Source of the DNA: Biomphalaria glabrata | Lineage: Eukaryota > Mollusca > Gastropoda > Planorbidae | Reading direction: 5' to 3' | Length of the DNA: 64,000 bases | Assembly: GCF_947242115.1 (NCBI RefSeq) | Contig: NC_074725.1 | Coordinates: 30,064,584-30,128,583, forward strand | In this document: positions 46,601 through 54,385 of the stretch, one piece after another | Position numbering within the stretch: the stretch's first letter is position 1 | Layout of the letters: each line of letters opens with the position of its first letter | Program-made: the position numbers and the translations under genes | The notes under the pieces: generated by a model | Seen by the model: the letters and a program-made list of their open reading frames with translations, nothing else | Databases searched by the model: none | What the model was told of the DNA's origin: nothing

Positions 46601-47829
46601 AACAAGTCAAGCCTACACTGACATCGATAAATAAATGTGTGTTAACTGAAAATTTCAATGTAAAAGTAAGGCAAAAGTTCCCGTCTGAGACCTTGTGGTC
46701 TATAAGGCAGATGATGTAAAGGTCATCTGTTTCTGTGGCCTATGGTTAACAAGGATGTCAAGTGGCCAGGACAATGACCAACCGCCTTTACTTTCCCCAA
46801 CTAATGTCAGGTACTTATTAGAGCTGGGTGGAGTCACCCAAAGATCCCGAAATCCCAGTCTTCACCAGGATTCGAACCAGGAACCCTCGGTTCGGAAGCC
46901 AAGCGCTTTACCGCGCCCTCCGAAAATTTCAATGAAGTGGACTAATTTACCTTCTAGATATAGTTTGGTTCTAGAGTCTAGATTTAGACTACATTAGATT
47001 TTATTCTAATTTAGAAAGGGTTCAATTTCTTGAACAGCCTACTCTAAAACTACTAGGCCTAACTAATTTCTAGAGCAATCTAGAATCTAGAAAAATGACA
47101 TAACTTAATGTCAATCTAGGATCTACATCTCGATCTACAGTACCGGGCAATGCTTCTCAGTCTCAACGTGGCGCACGGGTGGAAAAAAAATGTTATCGCA
47201 GACGATTAGGTCTATAGCCCACTATAGGGAAGCAAAACAGAACTCCGTTGGGGTGTCTTATAAGGACCGAGTCCATTGCACTTGCAGGTATGGAAGAGAG
47301 CTCCAACAATCCTGTCATTATCCACACACCGTTCCTCAAGGGGCCGTTCTATGGCGGACGCCAGCAAGGCTGAGCTTGTACAGAGAAGGAGTAGAAGTTT
47401 TTCCTCGGTGTGCTCGGCCTAAGGCCTCACCTCTAGCCCGAGCATCTTGGGATGCGATCGAGTCATCGTTAAAAAGGATATCACAAATTTACTTCTTTAG
47501 GATCTCTCCCAGAGGGCTGGAAAGAAGCTTCCTTGAGCTTAGAGTTAAAGTTCGACTCAGCATTCCATAACTAAATTAAATAATATTACTAATAGCCTAC
47601 TAGTAGGCCTACTAGTCTAATACTGAATTCGGCTACATAGATCTACACTACAGTATGGGCCCTAGATCTATTTCGATTTTGCGAGATTTTAGCACAAAAA
47701 TACCTCGACAGAAATTACTTCTAAATTCTTTCATGGATTCTGTTGGTCAAGCTCCGTCAAACAAGAGCTCCACTACAAGACTAATCACTTTAAGAGCAAC
47801 ATAATATTGTTTACTTGGCTAGTGGCCAT
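22409..47829 (-). CDS. MAPKBP1/WDR62: MAPKBP1/WDR62-family WD40 protein (14 exons, 803 aa)
   Basis: Exons (5' to 3'): 47829-47815, 46535-46399, 44147-44024, 42853-42688, 41991-41866, 39617-39487, 37414-37274, 34774-34608, 32529-32274, 30877-30738, 28293-28111, 26576-26387, 24664-24469, 22848-22409. All phases agree and give 803 aa from MATSQ to a TGA. Order and motifs follow MAPKBP1/WDR62: LDLVLGMSCNN, GKLIVTGEIGYRPAARIW, GHDFGIKYVLFSPS, FVTAGCRHLKFWYP, PLYGRPGILG, SCMCIWDINDLNNI, GSRDRLIHVMD, HSSSITAL, ISCAADRSLSI, LALGCQDGYVRI, SLLVTAASDRTINVINFY, STSMDGCIFIWRL. Vertebrate members are JNK-pathway or spindle-pole scaffolds of two propellers plus a long C-terminal tail (about 1500 aa). Here only about 130 residues follow the last blade, so either the tail is lost or this is a short paralogue. 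Intron 10 is GC-AG and the exon 9 donor (GTTCGG) is weak. Which vertebrate paralogue is closer cannot be decided here. Confidence 0.87.
23575..23685 (-). repeat. A-run and tRNA-like segment in intron 13
   Basis: A run of over 20 A (23579-23604) is followed by a minus-strand tRNA-like stretch with TAGCTCAGTTGCTAAC (box A) and CAAGTTCAAATTATG (box B). It may be a SINE relic. The acceptor and TPsiC stems are too imperfect for a working tRNA. Confidence 0.4.
23845..24000 (-). repeat. R1 fragment
   Basis: AATAATTGTGCAAAGTTT, GGAGAAATAATGTGTACATG and CAGACAGACAGAAGG match R1; it is truncated. Confidence 0.5.
24018..24500 (-). repeat. Tandem array of the exon 13 donor junction
   Basis: Read on the minus strand, the last exon bases (CTATTTTCTTCTACCG), the donor GTATG and the next about 30 intron bases recur in tandem. 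At least five regular 48-bp units lie at 24240-24480, with older and shorter ones down to 24018. Each regular unit keeps a GT after TTCTTCTATTG (GTAGCC or GTAGGC), and outer units keep the full CCGGTATG near 24109 and 24186. The 48-bp period is 16 codons, and the frame stays open from the exon to about 24098. Confidence 0.9.
24705..24870 (+). mobile_element. SINE family A, 5' part
   Basis: GCGGTGGCTGAGTGGTTAAA, box B GGTTCGAATTC, then CCACCCAGCACTAATGAGTA; truncated at the 3' end. It lies in intron 12, near the acceptor of exon 13. Confidence 0.85.
24893..24990 (-). mobile_element. LINE tail fragment (C2H2-like end)
   Basis: It matches 34050-34130 and 48894-49015 (ATTTTCCGTGGCTGC, GCTGTGACCTACATATTTTG), the segment that encodes the Cys/His end of a LINE on the minus strand. 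Confidence 0.65.
25085..25350 (-). repeat. Dispersed repeat R1 copy
   Basis: It shares TTAATTAATTACTTGG, GATTCATGTGTTGTCATCGA and AACTTGATCCGAGAATC with other R1 copies. Confidence 0.55.
25415..25490 (-). mobile_element. LINE tail fragment (GKRRRGRQ-type)
   Basis: TACCTATCCCTTAGTCTGTT and GACCGTCTTTCCCCATTCCT are reverse complements of the tail found at 6000-6075 and 48440-48520. Confidence 0.7.
25760..26290 (+). repeat. Dispersed repeat R1 copy, long
   Basis: It runs from CAAAGCTTTTATCAACTCG through TTTCTCCCACACACATTCTC and two further R1-type blocks to AAGGACGGACTTCTTCCCC. It is one of the longest copies in the window. Confidence 0.6.
26541..27168 (-). repeat. Tandem array of the exon 12 acceptor junction
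   Basis: The block that spans the true intron 11/exon 12 boundary (26541-26691) is repeated three more times upstream of the exon (about 26692, 26839, 26987), with a unit of 147-151 bp. Each copy keeps the CCAG acceptor and about 36 bp of exon 12 (the plus-strand AGCGGTGCAAATACTC part), so intron 11 has four successive near-identical acceptors. One copy carries a small A-rich insertion near 27045. Confidence 0.92.
28027..28080. mobile_element. Fragment of a hAT-like element end
   Basis: CAGTGGCGTTACTATGGGG followed by GGACCGCACCTGGTGACACC resembles hAT-type ends. It stops about 30 bp from the exon 11 donor, and no second end was found. Confidence 0.35.
28386..28464. mobile_element. Short TTAA-flanked MITE, copy 1
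   Basis: The ends TTAACTCTTTCTCTCC and GGAGAGAAAGAGTT are inverted copies. The interior includes GTAATTATTT and CAACGCTGGTATCG. Same family as 54987-55073 and 33483-33734. Confidence 0.75.
28690..28800 (-). repeat. tRNA-like sequence, probably a SINE head
   Basis: The minus strand has AGCAGAGTGGTTAGCGTGTC (box A region), a long variable arm, and GAGTTCGAGTCC (box B), like a Ser-type tRNA. The stems are not complete enough to call a gene. Confidence 0.4.
28850..29070 (-). repeat. Dispersed repeat R1 copy
   Basis: AAAATAGTTCATTACGAATA, TTAATTAACTAACTAG and ACGAGATTTGGGTGTCGG correspond to R1 blocks; its end runs into the 29-bp array. Confidence 0.5.
29041..29335. repeat. 29-bp minisatellite (intron 10)
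   Basis: About nine copies of a unit with CTCGAGGCCTCAGTGAAATT and AGTCCGTAA. The same 29-bp monomer occurs inverted at 37905-38045. Confidence 0.92.
29640..30625. repeat. 56-bp satellite built from 28-bp half units (intron 10)
   Basis: About ten near-identical 56-bp units (GGCTAGAGTTAATGAGCAAG, then GGTTAGAGTTAAATGACTAG) lie at about 29937-30590. They are flanked on the left by older, more varied 26-28-bp half units (GAGCTAAAGAGCTAGTG) from about 29665. The order suggests a dimer that spread from a monomer array. Confidence 0.92.
31378..31670. repeat. Fold-back (palindromic) element, copy 1
   Basis: The left arm (GAACACTGACCTTCGACG and CAGCCTGTGG) is matched by an inverted right arm (CCCACAAGTTACGACG and GGTCAGTGTTCAGGCC). 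A related element lies at 42070-42245. The role is unknown. Confidence 0.7.
31731..32233. mobile_element. Non-autonomous hAT element (CAGGGGCGGACTGG ends)
   Basis: 503 bp with ends CAGGGGCGGACTGG and CCAGTCCGCCCCTG, near-perfect inverted copies, and a perfect 8-bp flanking duplication ATCTAGAC (31723-31730, 32234-32241). No transposase. It ends only about 40 bp from the weak exon 9 donor of the WD40 gene. Confidence 0.92.
32575..32825 (-). mobile_element. LINE 3' tail fragment (GKRRRGRQ-type)
   Basis: Reverse complement of the tail at 48270-48525, including the CTTAGTCTGTTGGAT and TCCTGGTACTGTTCCC parts. A second small piece (TCCTGGTACTGTTCCCTGAA) sits at about 32885-32965. Confidence 0.78.
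33483..33734. mobile_element. TTAA-flanked MITE, copy 2
   Basis: 252 bp with ends TTAACTCTTTCTCTTC and GAAGAGAAAGAGTTAA; the longest of three related elements. Confidence 0.75.
34035..34395 (-). mobile_element. LINE C-terminal fragment
   Basis: The minus-strand frame (34386-34039) gives LQADSERDSWRSLTKAAEYT and ETKRKSAVEDRRRRRNKNLN, then a decayed Cys/His end, a pattern seen at the C terminus of several LINE polyproteins. It meets a plus-strand LINE piece (MDSEKTWASNVEEKRAM) at about 34396-34520, related to 56200-56440. Confidence 0.65.
35035..35480. repeat. Two adjoining R1-type fragments
   Basis: Two copies of a block with AATTATTTATTGTCTAAGAC / AATTTATTTAATGTCAAAGAC, ACATATCAACCAGATAGTTAA and TAAAGAGTTATTCCCCT lie in tandem (35085-35260 and 35290-35460). 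Confidence 0.6.
35880..36115 (+). mobile_element. tRNA-derived SINE, family V
   Basis: Head GTGGTCGAGAACTTGGCTTG with CGAGGTTCGACACCCGACTC (box B), body CTGAGCGCCTAAAGGCAGCA and AGAGATTGGACC, tail GGCGCTATATAAAAGC. Relatives are at 43172-43300 and 39660-39818. Confidence 0.8.
36603..37105. mobile_element. Non-autonomous hAT element (CAGTGATGC ends), copy 1
   Basis: 503 bp starting CAGTGATGCTCAAAATACGG and ending GGTTGGGCATCACTG, with the perfect 8-bp flanking duplication TCCTATAC. Internal GGCCCGCGGGCC palindrome. No transposase frame. Confidence 0.92.
37555..37722 (-). mobile_element. tRNA-derived SINE, family B
   Basis: The reverse complement matches 1186-1400: GGTTCAAACCCTGC-like box B (here AGGGTTTGAACACGGG on +) and the CTTCAGAGTTGAAGATAATT end. 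Confidence 0.8.
37905..38045. repeat. 29-bp minisatellite (intron 6), inverted relative of 29041-29335
   Basis: About five copies of TTTTCACTGAGGCTTCGAGT plus CACTGACTG. Its reverse complement matches the intron 10 monomer at about 24 of 29 positions. Confidence 0.88.
38288..38586. mobile_element. Non-autonomous hAT element (CAGTGGCGTA ends)
   Basis: 299 bp starting CAGTGGCGTACCTCGGG and ending CTTGCAACGCCACTG, with the perfect 8-bp flanking duplication ACCATATG. Related to the shorter copy at 45951-46166. Confidence 0.92.
38640..39115. repeat. 34-bp minisatellite (intron 6)
   Basis: About ten or more copies of ACATCTAGCGACATTTATCT plus CTGACATTTAACGA, with longer variant units (GACATGTAGCGTCACAAATC) at the left that recur near 38690 and 38825. 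Confidence 0.9.
39660..39818 (+). mobile_element. SINE family V remnant
   Basis: ACGAGCTCGAATCCCGCTG (box B) and TTGGCTCAAGCTGAGCTTTA, AAGCACATAAAGG resemble the family V body. It is cut by the SPIN-like MITE at 39819. Confidence 0.5.
39819..40018. mobile_element. SPIN-like hAT MITE, copy 4
   Basis: 200 bp, same orientation as copy 2, from CAGGGGTTCTCAACC to GGTTGAGAACCGCTG. The flanking duplications CTATATAG and CTATTTAG differ at one base. Best-preserved ends of the four. Confidence 0.9.
40074..40345 (+). mobile_element. LINE C-terminal fragment
   Basis: Frames give EIKRLWKLSKITIYPIVIST and FKALNIPRNILVACQRG, a conserved tail of certain LINE polyproteins. A second copy of the start (HNIRKTEIEKQRKYGNLGSE) lies at 40525-40612, where it is truncated. 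Confidence 0.7.
40985..41170 (-). repeat. R1 fragment
   Basis: TTAACTAAATAGTTGATTT, ATGTATGTGTTGTCATCAAG and GCAAAATTTGATAAGGACTG correspond to R1 blocks. Confidence 0.45.
41439..41711 (+). mobile_element. tRNA-derived SINE, family A, full length
   Basis: GGTGGGTTAGCGGTAAAGCG, box B GGCTTCGAATCC, complete body to GGGAACTTTTACTTTT. Perfect 14-bp target duplication ATCTTCACTTATTA (41425-41438 and 41712-41725). The best copy for a family reference. Confidence 0.93.
42070..42245. repeat. Fold-back element, copy 2
   Basis: The arms CAAGGCCTTAACACTGGCC / CATAGCCTGTGGGCAGTTTA and TAAACTGCCCACAGGCTGTG / GGTCAGTGTCCAGGCCTT are inverted copies. Related to 31378-31670. Confidence 0.78.
42340..42480 (-). 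mobile_element. LINE 3' tail (FLVPYART-type), fragment
   Basis: CTACTAACTCAAGGGTTTTC, CTGGCTGAATCAGGCAACCC and CCATGCTCTGATGG are reverse complements of the GLPE/LARKT part of the LINE at 8860-9535. Confidence 0.65.
42890..43085. repeat. Fold-back rich in CGTTTTGGCGC
   Basis: CGTTTTGGCGCAG repeats on the left (42897-42970) are matched by inverted CTGCGCCAAAACGGC on the right (43052-43080). A relative is at 12478-12535. The class is unclear. Confidence 0.55.
43172..43300 (+). mobile_element. SINE family V fragment
   Basis: GATTTGGCTCGAGCTGACA, CCCCACATGTCCACAAC and GATTGGACCATGGTGCACTG, ACTGAGCATGCTAT match the body at 35950-36090. Confidence 0.6.
43585..43800. repeat. GA-rich microsatellite
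   Basis: GAGA and GACA tracts interspersed with GATA. The Ser/Leu-rich open frames on the minus strand are by-products. Confidence 0.95.
43971..44058 (-). repeat. Duplicated end of WD40-gene exon 3
   Basis: The last about 40 bp of exon 3 (plus strand AACCCTCCAAATCCTAGCAG, CTGGTCTGTAAC) has a decayed copy directly downstream (AACCCTCTAATCTCCAGCAG, GTGGTCTATTAAC). The period is about 45 bp. The copy has lost the GT at the donor position. Confidence 0.65.
44239..44752. repeat. Direct repeat of about 74 bp, 365 bp apart
   Basis: GGACCGTATTAAATTTGATT through TTAGCTCAGTG and GTAGCATTAAAATC occurs at 44239-44312 and again at 44678-44752. It contains a box-A-like TTTAGCTCAGTGGTTC, so a truncated SINE is possible. 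Confidence 0.6.
44973..45664. mobile_element. Non-autonomous hAT element (CAGTGATGC ends), copy 2
   Basis: 692 bp from CAGTGATGCCCAACAG to ATTTTGGGCATCATTG, with the perfect 8-bp flanking duplication GTTTAAAG. Same family as 36603-37105. Its right end plus about 100 bp of flank is duplicated in tandem up to about 45850. Confidence 0.9.
45922..46420 (-). repeat. Array of the exon 2 donor junction, one copy split by a MITE
   Basis: The exon 2 end and donor (plus strand AAATTACCTGTTGGTTTCTG, CATCAAGTA) recur at 46250-46300 (donor changed) and at 45922-45950 (donor intact). The latter copy is split by the MITE at 45951-46166 and resumes at 46167. Short CAGTAAAGGTACC repeats lie between. Confidence 0.8.
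45951..46166. mobile_element. Non-autonomous hAT element (CAGTGGCGTA type), copy 2
   Basis: 216 bp, left end CAGTGGCGTAGC, right end degraded (TCTACTG), flanked by the perfect 8-bp duplication ACTGCATC. The interior (AGTGTCCAAAAT, ACATTAAATATT) matches 38288-38586. Confidence 0.85.
46677..46930 (-). mobile_element. tRNA-derived SINE, family A
   Basis: The reverse complement carries box A/B (CGGTAAAGCGCTTGGCTTCC, GGTTCGAATCC) and the family A body. It lies in intron 1 of the WD40 gene. Confidence 0.85.
47150..47575. repeat. GC-richer repeat related to 49016-49487
   Basis: It shares GTGGCGCACGGGTGGAAAA and the GGGAAGCAAAACAG / CTCCGTTGGGGTG layout, AAGAGAGCTCC and AAGGGGCCGTT with 49016-49487. 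Non-coding; it could be a SINE or a retrotransposon leader. Confidence 0.5.
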
Positions 47830-48084
47830 GTTTTAGTTGGAATCGATGCAACTTTGGCAAGCCAATGGGAAAACCCGAAGTTTTGCCTGTGAAATGTTTT
47901 GTGACTCAGTGAATAACAACATGAAACAAAAACGTGACTCAAAAGCCACTTTGAAGATTATTCACCGCTATCTTTTTTGTTTAAAATTTGATATATAATT
48001 TGATTGTACAGTGTTAAAAAGTAGTTTTTAAAAATGTATAGTGTATCAAAATCAGACTGATGCGCTCCCTGGTCATGGCCAATT

Positions 48085-48530
48085 TTTATATGCTTGTGAG
48101 TCTTGGACGCTGACTGCAGAGCTAGAGAGGAGGAACCTAGCAATGGCATTGAGATGCTACAGAAGGATCCTAGGCATCACGTTCAAAGACCGCATCACAA
48201 ACCAAGACATTAGAAACAGGGTTACTGCAGCAATTGGACCCCCAGATGACCTATAGTAAAAAAAAAAAACGCAAGCTAAAAATCCATGACCATATCACAA
48301 GATCTTCTGGGCTCGCAAAGACCATCCTTCAGGGAACAGTACCAGGAAAAAGAAGAAGAGGCAGACAGAGAAAGCGATGGGAGAACAACATAAAAGAATG
48401 GACGGGCCAGCCATTGAAAGAGGTTCTAACCAAAGCAAAAGACAGAGAGGAATGGAGGAAGACTGTCGACGAATTTTGCATGGTGCCCCAACAACCCAAC
48501 AGACTAAGGGATAGGTAAAAGTAAGGTAAA
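48085..48530 (+). mobile_element. LINE C-terminal fragment (GKRRRGRQ-type), best copy
   Basis: It starts with ACESWTLTAELERRNLAM and RCYRRILGITFKDRITNQDI, then, after a frame change near an A-run (48258), RSSGLAKTILQGTVPGKRRR and EWTGQPLKEVLTKAKDREEW, ending LRDR and a stop. This is the standard end of an RTE-type LINE ORF. Confidence 0.85.
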
Positions 48531-48893
48531 GGTACAGTGTATCAATGTGTCCGTATTTGGTACACCGCATACACCAAAAATCGCTATTTCGCTTATAGTA
48601 CAAAGTATCTTTCATTTTGTAGTTGGCAACGGTGCTCTTTCAATATGGCGTCCTAGATTTTGTTTTTTCATTTCAAAAGCTCTCCCCCAATTTCTTACCT
48701 TTTTCTTTAGATTCCATTATATCGCTACCACATTTCTTAATATCGCTCTTTCTTCATTGTCTCTCTTAATGTATTTATTGCTTATGAGCATAAAAAAGGA
48801 TCTTAAAAAGCTGAAATAATTAGACCTATTTTTTTTTTTCAATTTCACATCTACAAATTGGACGAGATAATTTACTGTAATAATAATAATAAA

Positions 48894-49580
48894 GCTTGTC
48901 TTCGAGTCCGAAGATTAATGAAGAAAGCATGGTGAAGAAAGCAGTGTTTCCCGTGGCCCCGCAGCTGAGGCTGTGACCTACATATTTTGCCACAACCAGT
49001 GCTGGTATAACCATTCCCGGGCTAGCTGGCCTGCCTCATCGTGGCGCCCGGGTGGAAAAGGTCGTGAGAGGGGATAGCTAGGCCAAATGGGCAGCAAAAC
49101 AAGGCTCCCGCGGGAGTGCCTAAGAGGGTGTGAGAACATCCTCATTGCACTGTGCGGGGATGTAAAAGAGCTCCCGAAGCGATCTGTCAACGTCCAAGGG
49201 GCCGTTACATAAATGGCGTGTCCCGCACGGTTAGCCTGGTAAATTAAAGGAACATGACGGGAGTCCCGGTGGGGCGGCCTTTGACCGAGTCTCTAGTCCG
49301 CGAGTGTCCGTGTCCACCGGAAGTGAATGCGAAATCAAACTCTTCAGTTTAGCTCCGAGTCTCACCCCCCGTCACACAGGGTGGCGTGAAGAAGGAACTC
49401 GCCGCCCACTTCAGGCAGGTGAAAGGGCGCTCTTGTTCGCTTTTGCGAGTTCCAAGTGCGATGCACAACTTTACAAGACAATTTCAGATGGCATAACCAT
49501 TGTCCGCCGGTGGTCGATTTAGATTTTCTTTTCGCCGTCACGTCCGTCCTCGGCAGCAAATTTTCTTCCGGTCTCAAATG
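48894..49580 (-). mobile_element. LINE C-terminal fragment interrupted by an insertion
   Basis: The flanks 48894-49015 and 49490-49580 continue one another when compared with 34050-34220 (TTCGCCGTC, GGTCTCAAATG). The 49016-49487 block sits between them, bordered by GGTATAACCATT and GGCATAACCATT, an approximate 12-bp duplication. Confidence 0.65.
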
Positions 49581-49784
49581 TTTAATAAAACAACATGAAC
49601 AACAACAAAAAAAAAAAAAACGCTAAACAAAATGCATTCAAAATATAGATCTTTATTGAATCATTTCAATCTATAAACATTTATCAGCGCCTCAACTTTT
49701 TGAAATTCAACTCTAGTACAAAATGCTGCTGATACTGAAAGACAGAGACAACCAGAAAAAATAAGACCCATCTGTTTCTATGTC

Positions 49785-49915
49785 CGAAGGTTCAAGAGGG
49801 TGTCATGTGACCAGCACATTTTCTTCAACTTATTTCAAACCCCATTAGAGTTGGGTGGACGCAAGGTGGTCCTAAAAAAATCCTAAAAGTTCAAAGTCCC
49901 ACTTAACCATCCACC
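49785..49915 (-). mobile_element. SINE family A fragment
   Basis: ATCTGTTTCTATGTCCGAAG, TGTCATGTGACCAGCACA and TTAGAGTTGGGTGGAC match the family A body in reverse. A long C-run follows. Confidence 0.65.
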
Positions 49916-50141
49916 CTTCCGTCCCCCCCCCCCCCCCCCCCCGGAAAATGGCCGTTTACTGGCTCAACATTGAGCAGGCAAACAGGACTTTCGCAACACT
50001 TGTCAATGAATATGCCTACGCTTCTGAATGAGAGACGAGGCCTTGACTAAGATCATTCCCAGTCGTACTATCGATTCACGCATATTAAAAACTGACTGGA
50101 TAAGGGGACGTAATAGACTTGCACTCTCCCACGATACGCTA

Positions 50142-50301
50142 CAGCATAGTTCCCAAACTTAGCGGAACACTTTGCTTATATTTTTTTAGAGAGGTTAATT
50201 CAGGTGGTGGCTTCTAGTTAATTATTCAAATAGATAGTGCAATGCCTAGTCAGGCCTCACGGAACCCAAGTGTTCCGCGGAACACAGTTTGGGAAACACT
50301 G
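50142..50301. mobile_element. hAT-like MITE (CAG...TTCCCAAACT ends)
   Basis: Left CAGCATAGTTCCCAAACTT and right CAGTTTGGGAAACACTG are inverted with a few mismatches, and CGGAACA is repeated inside. The flanks do not show an 8-bp duplication. Confidence 0.55.
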
Positions 50302-52139
50302 CAAGTGGAAGCCTGATGCTCCTATAATATCAACACAGCATCAGCTAACAATATTCAAGTAAGAGAGAAACAAAAAAGATGAAAATTCCCTATCCTCAAT
50401 AAAAAAAAAATCAACCAATAAGATTTTATCTACAGAAGAAACTGGATCGATCTAGTTTCATCCCAATTTGTTTGAAAGGAATTGTATGTCCTACTCTGGA
50501 CCTTAGAAACATAGGGCACCCAAACATTAATAGATCTAGGGTTTTTTTATTTTATTTTTTAAGGTTTAATAAGACCTTTCAATCTTATTAAAAGAAAGAT
50601 GGGGAAAGCAATACAGAAATCAGGAATCGATATATTTTTTGTTCAAACGTAAAGCCCAACTTAGGACTAGAGAGCCATAGCTGACCCATATGATACAAAA
50701 GTTACTCGGCACATCAAAAGTTTTGCACACAGTGCAAGAGATTGGTATGTTATTTAAAAAAAAAAAAAAAAAAAAAGGTATTGAATCAAACCGTGACATT
50801 GGTGTCAGAAAGGCACTGAACATCACTGACCTATATTATATTGAAATTTAAAAACAAATATAAACAAACCCCAAAATGATCTGTATACAGTCTTCGCTCA
50901 CTCGGTGACAGTAAAAATGTTTGCATTGCAATGACAAACAGTAACATAATTAGTGACAAATAGAGAAAAAAAAAATTCACATGCTTCATTAAAAAACAAA
51001 ACACACACACAATCGTGTCATCTTAATGACCTATTTACACCTGTACTCAACAACATTCTATTTTAGTAGGCCTACATACTGAAAAAAAAAATGAAACCAT
51101 CGTGTATGTATTTAGTGAATTGGTTGAATTATAAACATGCAATTCACAAATTTAGGCTTTAGAGATGACTCTATTGATTTACACTTTAGAAAGAGGAACA
51201 GACTAAAATGCCTTAAGACAGCTTTAAATGAATAAATAATATTTTGTCATTTTACATTACCCAAGGTGTAAGAAAAAGAAAAGGGGGGGGGGGGTTAATC
51301 ATTATGTATAGGGAAGTAGTTATTAATTTAATCCACACACAGCTTCGGAAGAAAGGGCTAGAGCAATCATTCAGATTAAACATACAATGATTACAGAGGC
51401 CAATATTACTTATACAATGAAAACATGGTATCATAATATGAGACAGAATTATTTTTTTAAAAAATGTAGGCTCCCTTCCCATCAAAAAAGTGTATCAATT
51501 TTCAATGTCTAGTTCCATTGCATTATGCAATACTAAAATCAGATATAAAGCTAATAAAAATAGATGGATTAGTATTCCAAAATTAGAACCCCTGTGTCTT
51601 AAAGACAGGCTTTTTAGAGATCTATGAAGTACCCCACACTGCCCCACCTTCAGCTAATGATTCTGGGAAAGCAGAGACAAGGTCAAGGTAACATCTGCCA
51701 GCTCAAAAGTACATTTTTTTCACGCACAATTAGTTCAGTTGCAAACATTTGAACTGAAACACAAATAAGGAAAAAAAAAATGAAACAAATAGTGAGCTCA
51801 TATAAAAACAAAAGTAAACAAAGATATGAAATGAACAAAGAGGAAATAATTATTTCCAAGATGTCTACTTGGACTAGACTTGATAAACATTCTTCAAGTG
51901 ACTAAATATTTCAAACAGTGAAAAACAAAATCCTATTAAAGGAAGTGATAGGACTTTTTATAATATAAACAAAACAATAGCAAATACTCATACCTTAAAA
52001 TAAAAATCACTGACTTGTCTTTAGTATGCAATCAATTTTTTTGAAATATTCAATCAAGTTTTGTGCGATTTTTACATACTATTTTAAACTTTCAATATGT
52101 CTTGAAATTTAAAGCAATTACCTTAGTACTATAAAGTCT

Positions 52140-52450
52140 GGCCAAAAGAGCTTAATAAGTTATAAGTTTTTGTGAAATGTTCAGCTTATCTATGAAGAAG
52201 AACTCCATGTTTACAAATCTACATCTCAATAATGTAGAAGCTATTTCCCTTTTTTCAAAATCAAACACAATAATAAATTGACTAATTGGTTTAATTTTTT
52301 TAATTGACTCGGGTATTGACATGTGCCAAAAAAAATAAAATAATAATAATTTTCAAGTTTCAACTTGATCCGAGAATGGGTGTGGGAGAAATGACGTGCT
52401 CAAAATTTTTGCCAGAGTGAGCTGAGATAAGCTTTACAAAGAGGACTAGT
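52140..52450 (-). repeat. Dispersed repeat R1 copy
   Basis: AAGAACTCCATGTTTACA, ACATCTCAATAATGTAGAAG, AACTTGATCCGAGAATGGG and GTGAGCTGAGATAAGCTTTA match R1. Confidence 0.6.
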
Positions 52451-53484
52451 AACATTAAATATTAATGATGCTTCTATAGAAAATGATTTCTTGTGGATAA
52501 AATTGAAATGTGATACAAAATAAAACTTAAGAAAGACAATGGAAGAAAAGTATTCATTGGCTGTATAGAAATTTTTACAATCTTTTAAAAAAACAATTTT
52601 TTTTTTTCAAAACAAAGTATCGGGCATAATATGTGGATTTCAACTATGATTTCAAAAAATAGAACTCTCTATCTCATCATAACCTCTTGGCTTTTTATTA
52701 CATAAATATTATTTCTGATTTCAGATTGATTTTTAAGAATCAAAACATGGATTTTTTTTTTTTAGATGTGCAATCAAGATTTTTTTCAAAATTACCTCTA
52801 AAAGAATATTGAAAACAAAAAATGCAATTACAACAAGAATAAACTGCTACATTAGCAGATGAAAAATTTATGGTATACAACTAATTGTTTCATTTATGAT
52901 GGACATTGAACGTATCCCCCCCCCCCCTAAAATGATCAAGTTATTCGTTTCTGCTAAGAAAGTAATAAGATGAACAATTTCAACTGGTGCATTTAGACTG
53001 AGATAACATGAGATGTGAGTGAATCAACAGTTTTTTATTCACAAAGGTGATAACCATAAAAGTGAATGATCGTTTGCTATTAGAAATGATTGAGTCTGAC
53101 GGGTGAGATTTACACGGTGGAGAGAAGCTTGTACTTAGACTTATATGAAACCATTAACATAATATGGCACTTTAATTAACTTTTAACAATTAATAAATGT
53201 TATGTTGAGGACAAAGACATTTTAGATATGGTTCTTACATTCTGAAAAGAAAAAAAAGGTGGCGAACACAAAAAATAAATTTGTTATGCCCAATAGTTAA
53301 ATTTCTTTAAATAGGAAGACTCCCCTTCTTTCTATTTGTGTCTTGTTTTGCCTCACTGGCTTGAAATAGTACATTTCAAGAGAATAAGATGTTTATTGGA
53401 TGAGATGAATTCTGACAAAAATGAAACAGCTTTTTCTTTTTATAATGATTTTTTATTCAGAGTACAGTTAAAAAAGTAAAGTTT

Positions 53485-53735
53485 CTCTTTCAGACCTTGT
53501 GATCTCTAAGGCAGATGATGTACAGGTAATCTGTTTCAGTGGTCTATGGTTAATGAGGGTGTCGTGTGGCCAGCACAATCTCCAACCACCTTTCCATTTT
53601 CCCCAACAGATGTCAGGTACTCATTAACGTTAGGTGGACTCAAGAGGTGCCCTTAAGATCCAGAAATTAAAAATCCAAGTCTTCACTAAGATTTAAACCC
53701 AGGACCCCAGATTCGGATGTCAGCGCATCCTCTTG
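53485..53735 (-). mobile_element. tRNA-derived SINE, family A
   Basis: In reverse complement it has the full body and a decayed head (GATTTAAACCCAGGACCCC on +). Confidence 0.8.
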
Positions 53736-54385
53736 TTTTTACAGAGTAGGTTTAAAAAATTATTAAACCATAGACAGTACCAATTTTTGTTTTGACTCTT
53801 TTTTTCTAACTCCAAGGAAACAAACTTTTGCCTTTATTTTGTTGTCTGATGAGTGTAAAAAAAAAAATGAAAGGATTTATTGAAATAGGGCAATATGTTG
53901 AAAAAAATTAATAATTAATTAATATTAATTAATTAATTACAAGGTGTTCAATTATTTCACTGCAATAACTATACAAACAAACAAACACAACCAAGATTAC
54001 CGAAGCCCTTTATGCAATTTTCATACAATCCAGTAACGTTGTAGACATTTTTTGGAAGATACAGAAATATTTTTCTTACTATTAGTATAAATCTTATTGA
54101 GTATCTTAAAATACTTCATATTTCCATATATATAATAAAGTTCATGTGTGATTTAAAGTTGAAAAATTTAAAAACTATAACCCACTTTTTTTTTTACCAC
54201 TGTCTACCGCTTCGGTTTTATGCATTCCAGATAATTATAATTATGGCTAATTTGAAAGCACTTGATTTAATTGTTTAATAACTGAAATATCTAAACAGAA
54301 CCAAAAAAAAAGTATAGTGTATAAATAAGCTAGGTAAAAAATTAATGTGTTTATCAACATTCAGAAAGTAAATTGATTGTTTTAA

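Larger units (their letters stand above)
49630..54385 (-). other. Possible long 3' UTR of the EPSTI1-like gene
   Basis: The stretch is AT-rich, has few interspersed repeats compared with the rest of the window and no recognisable coding. A minus-strand AATAAA lies at 49652-49657. It contains the small elements listed separately (49785-49915, 50142-50301, 52140-52450, 53485-53735). The extent is inferred only. Confidence 0.3.
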
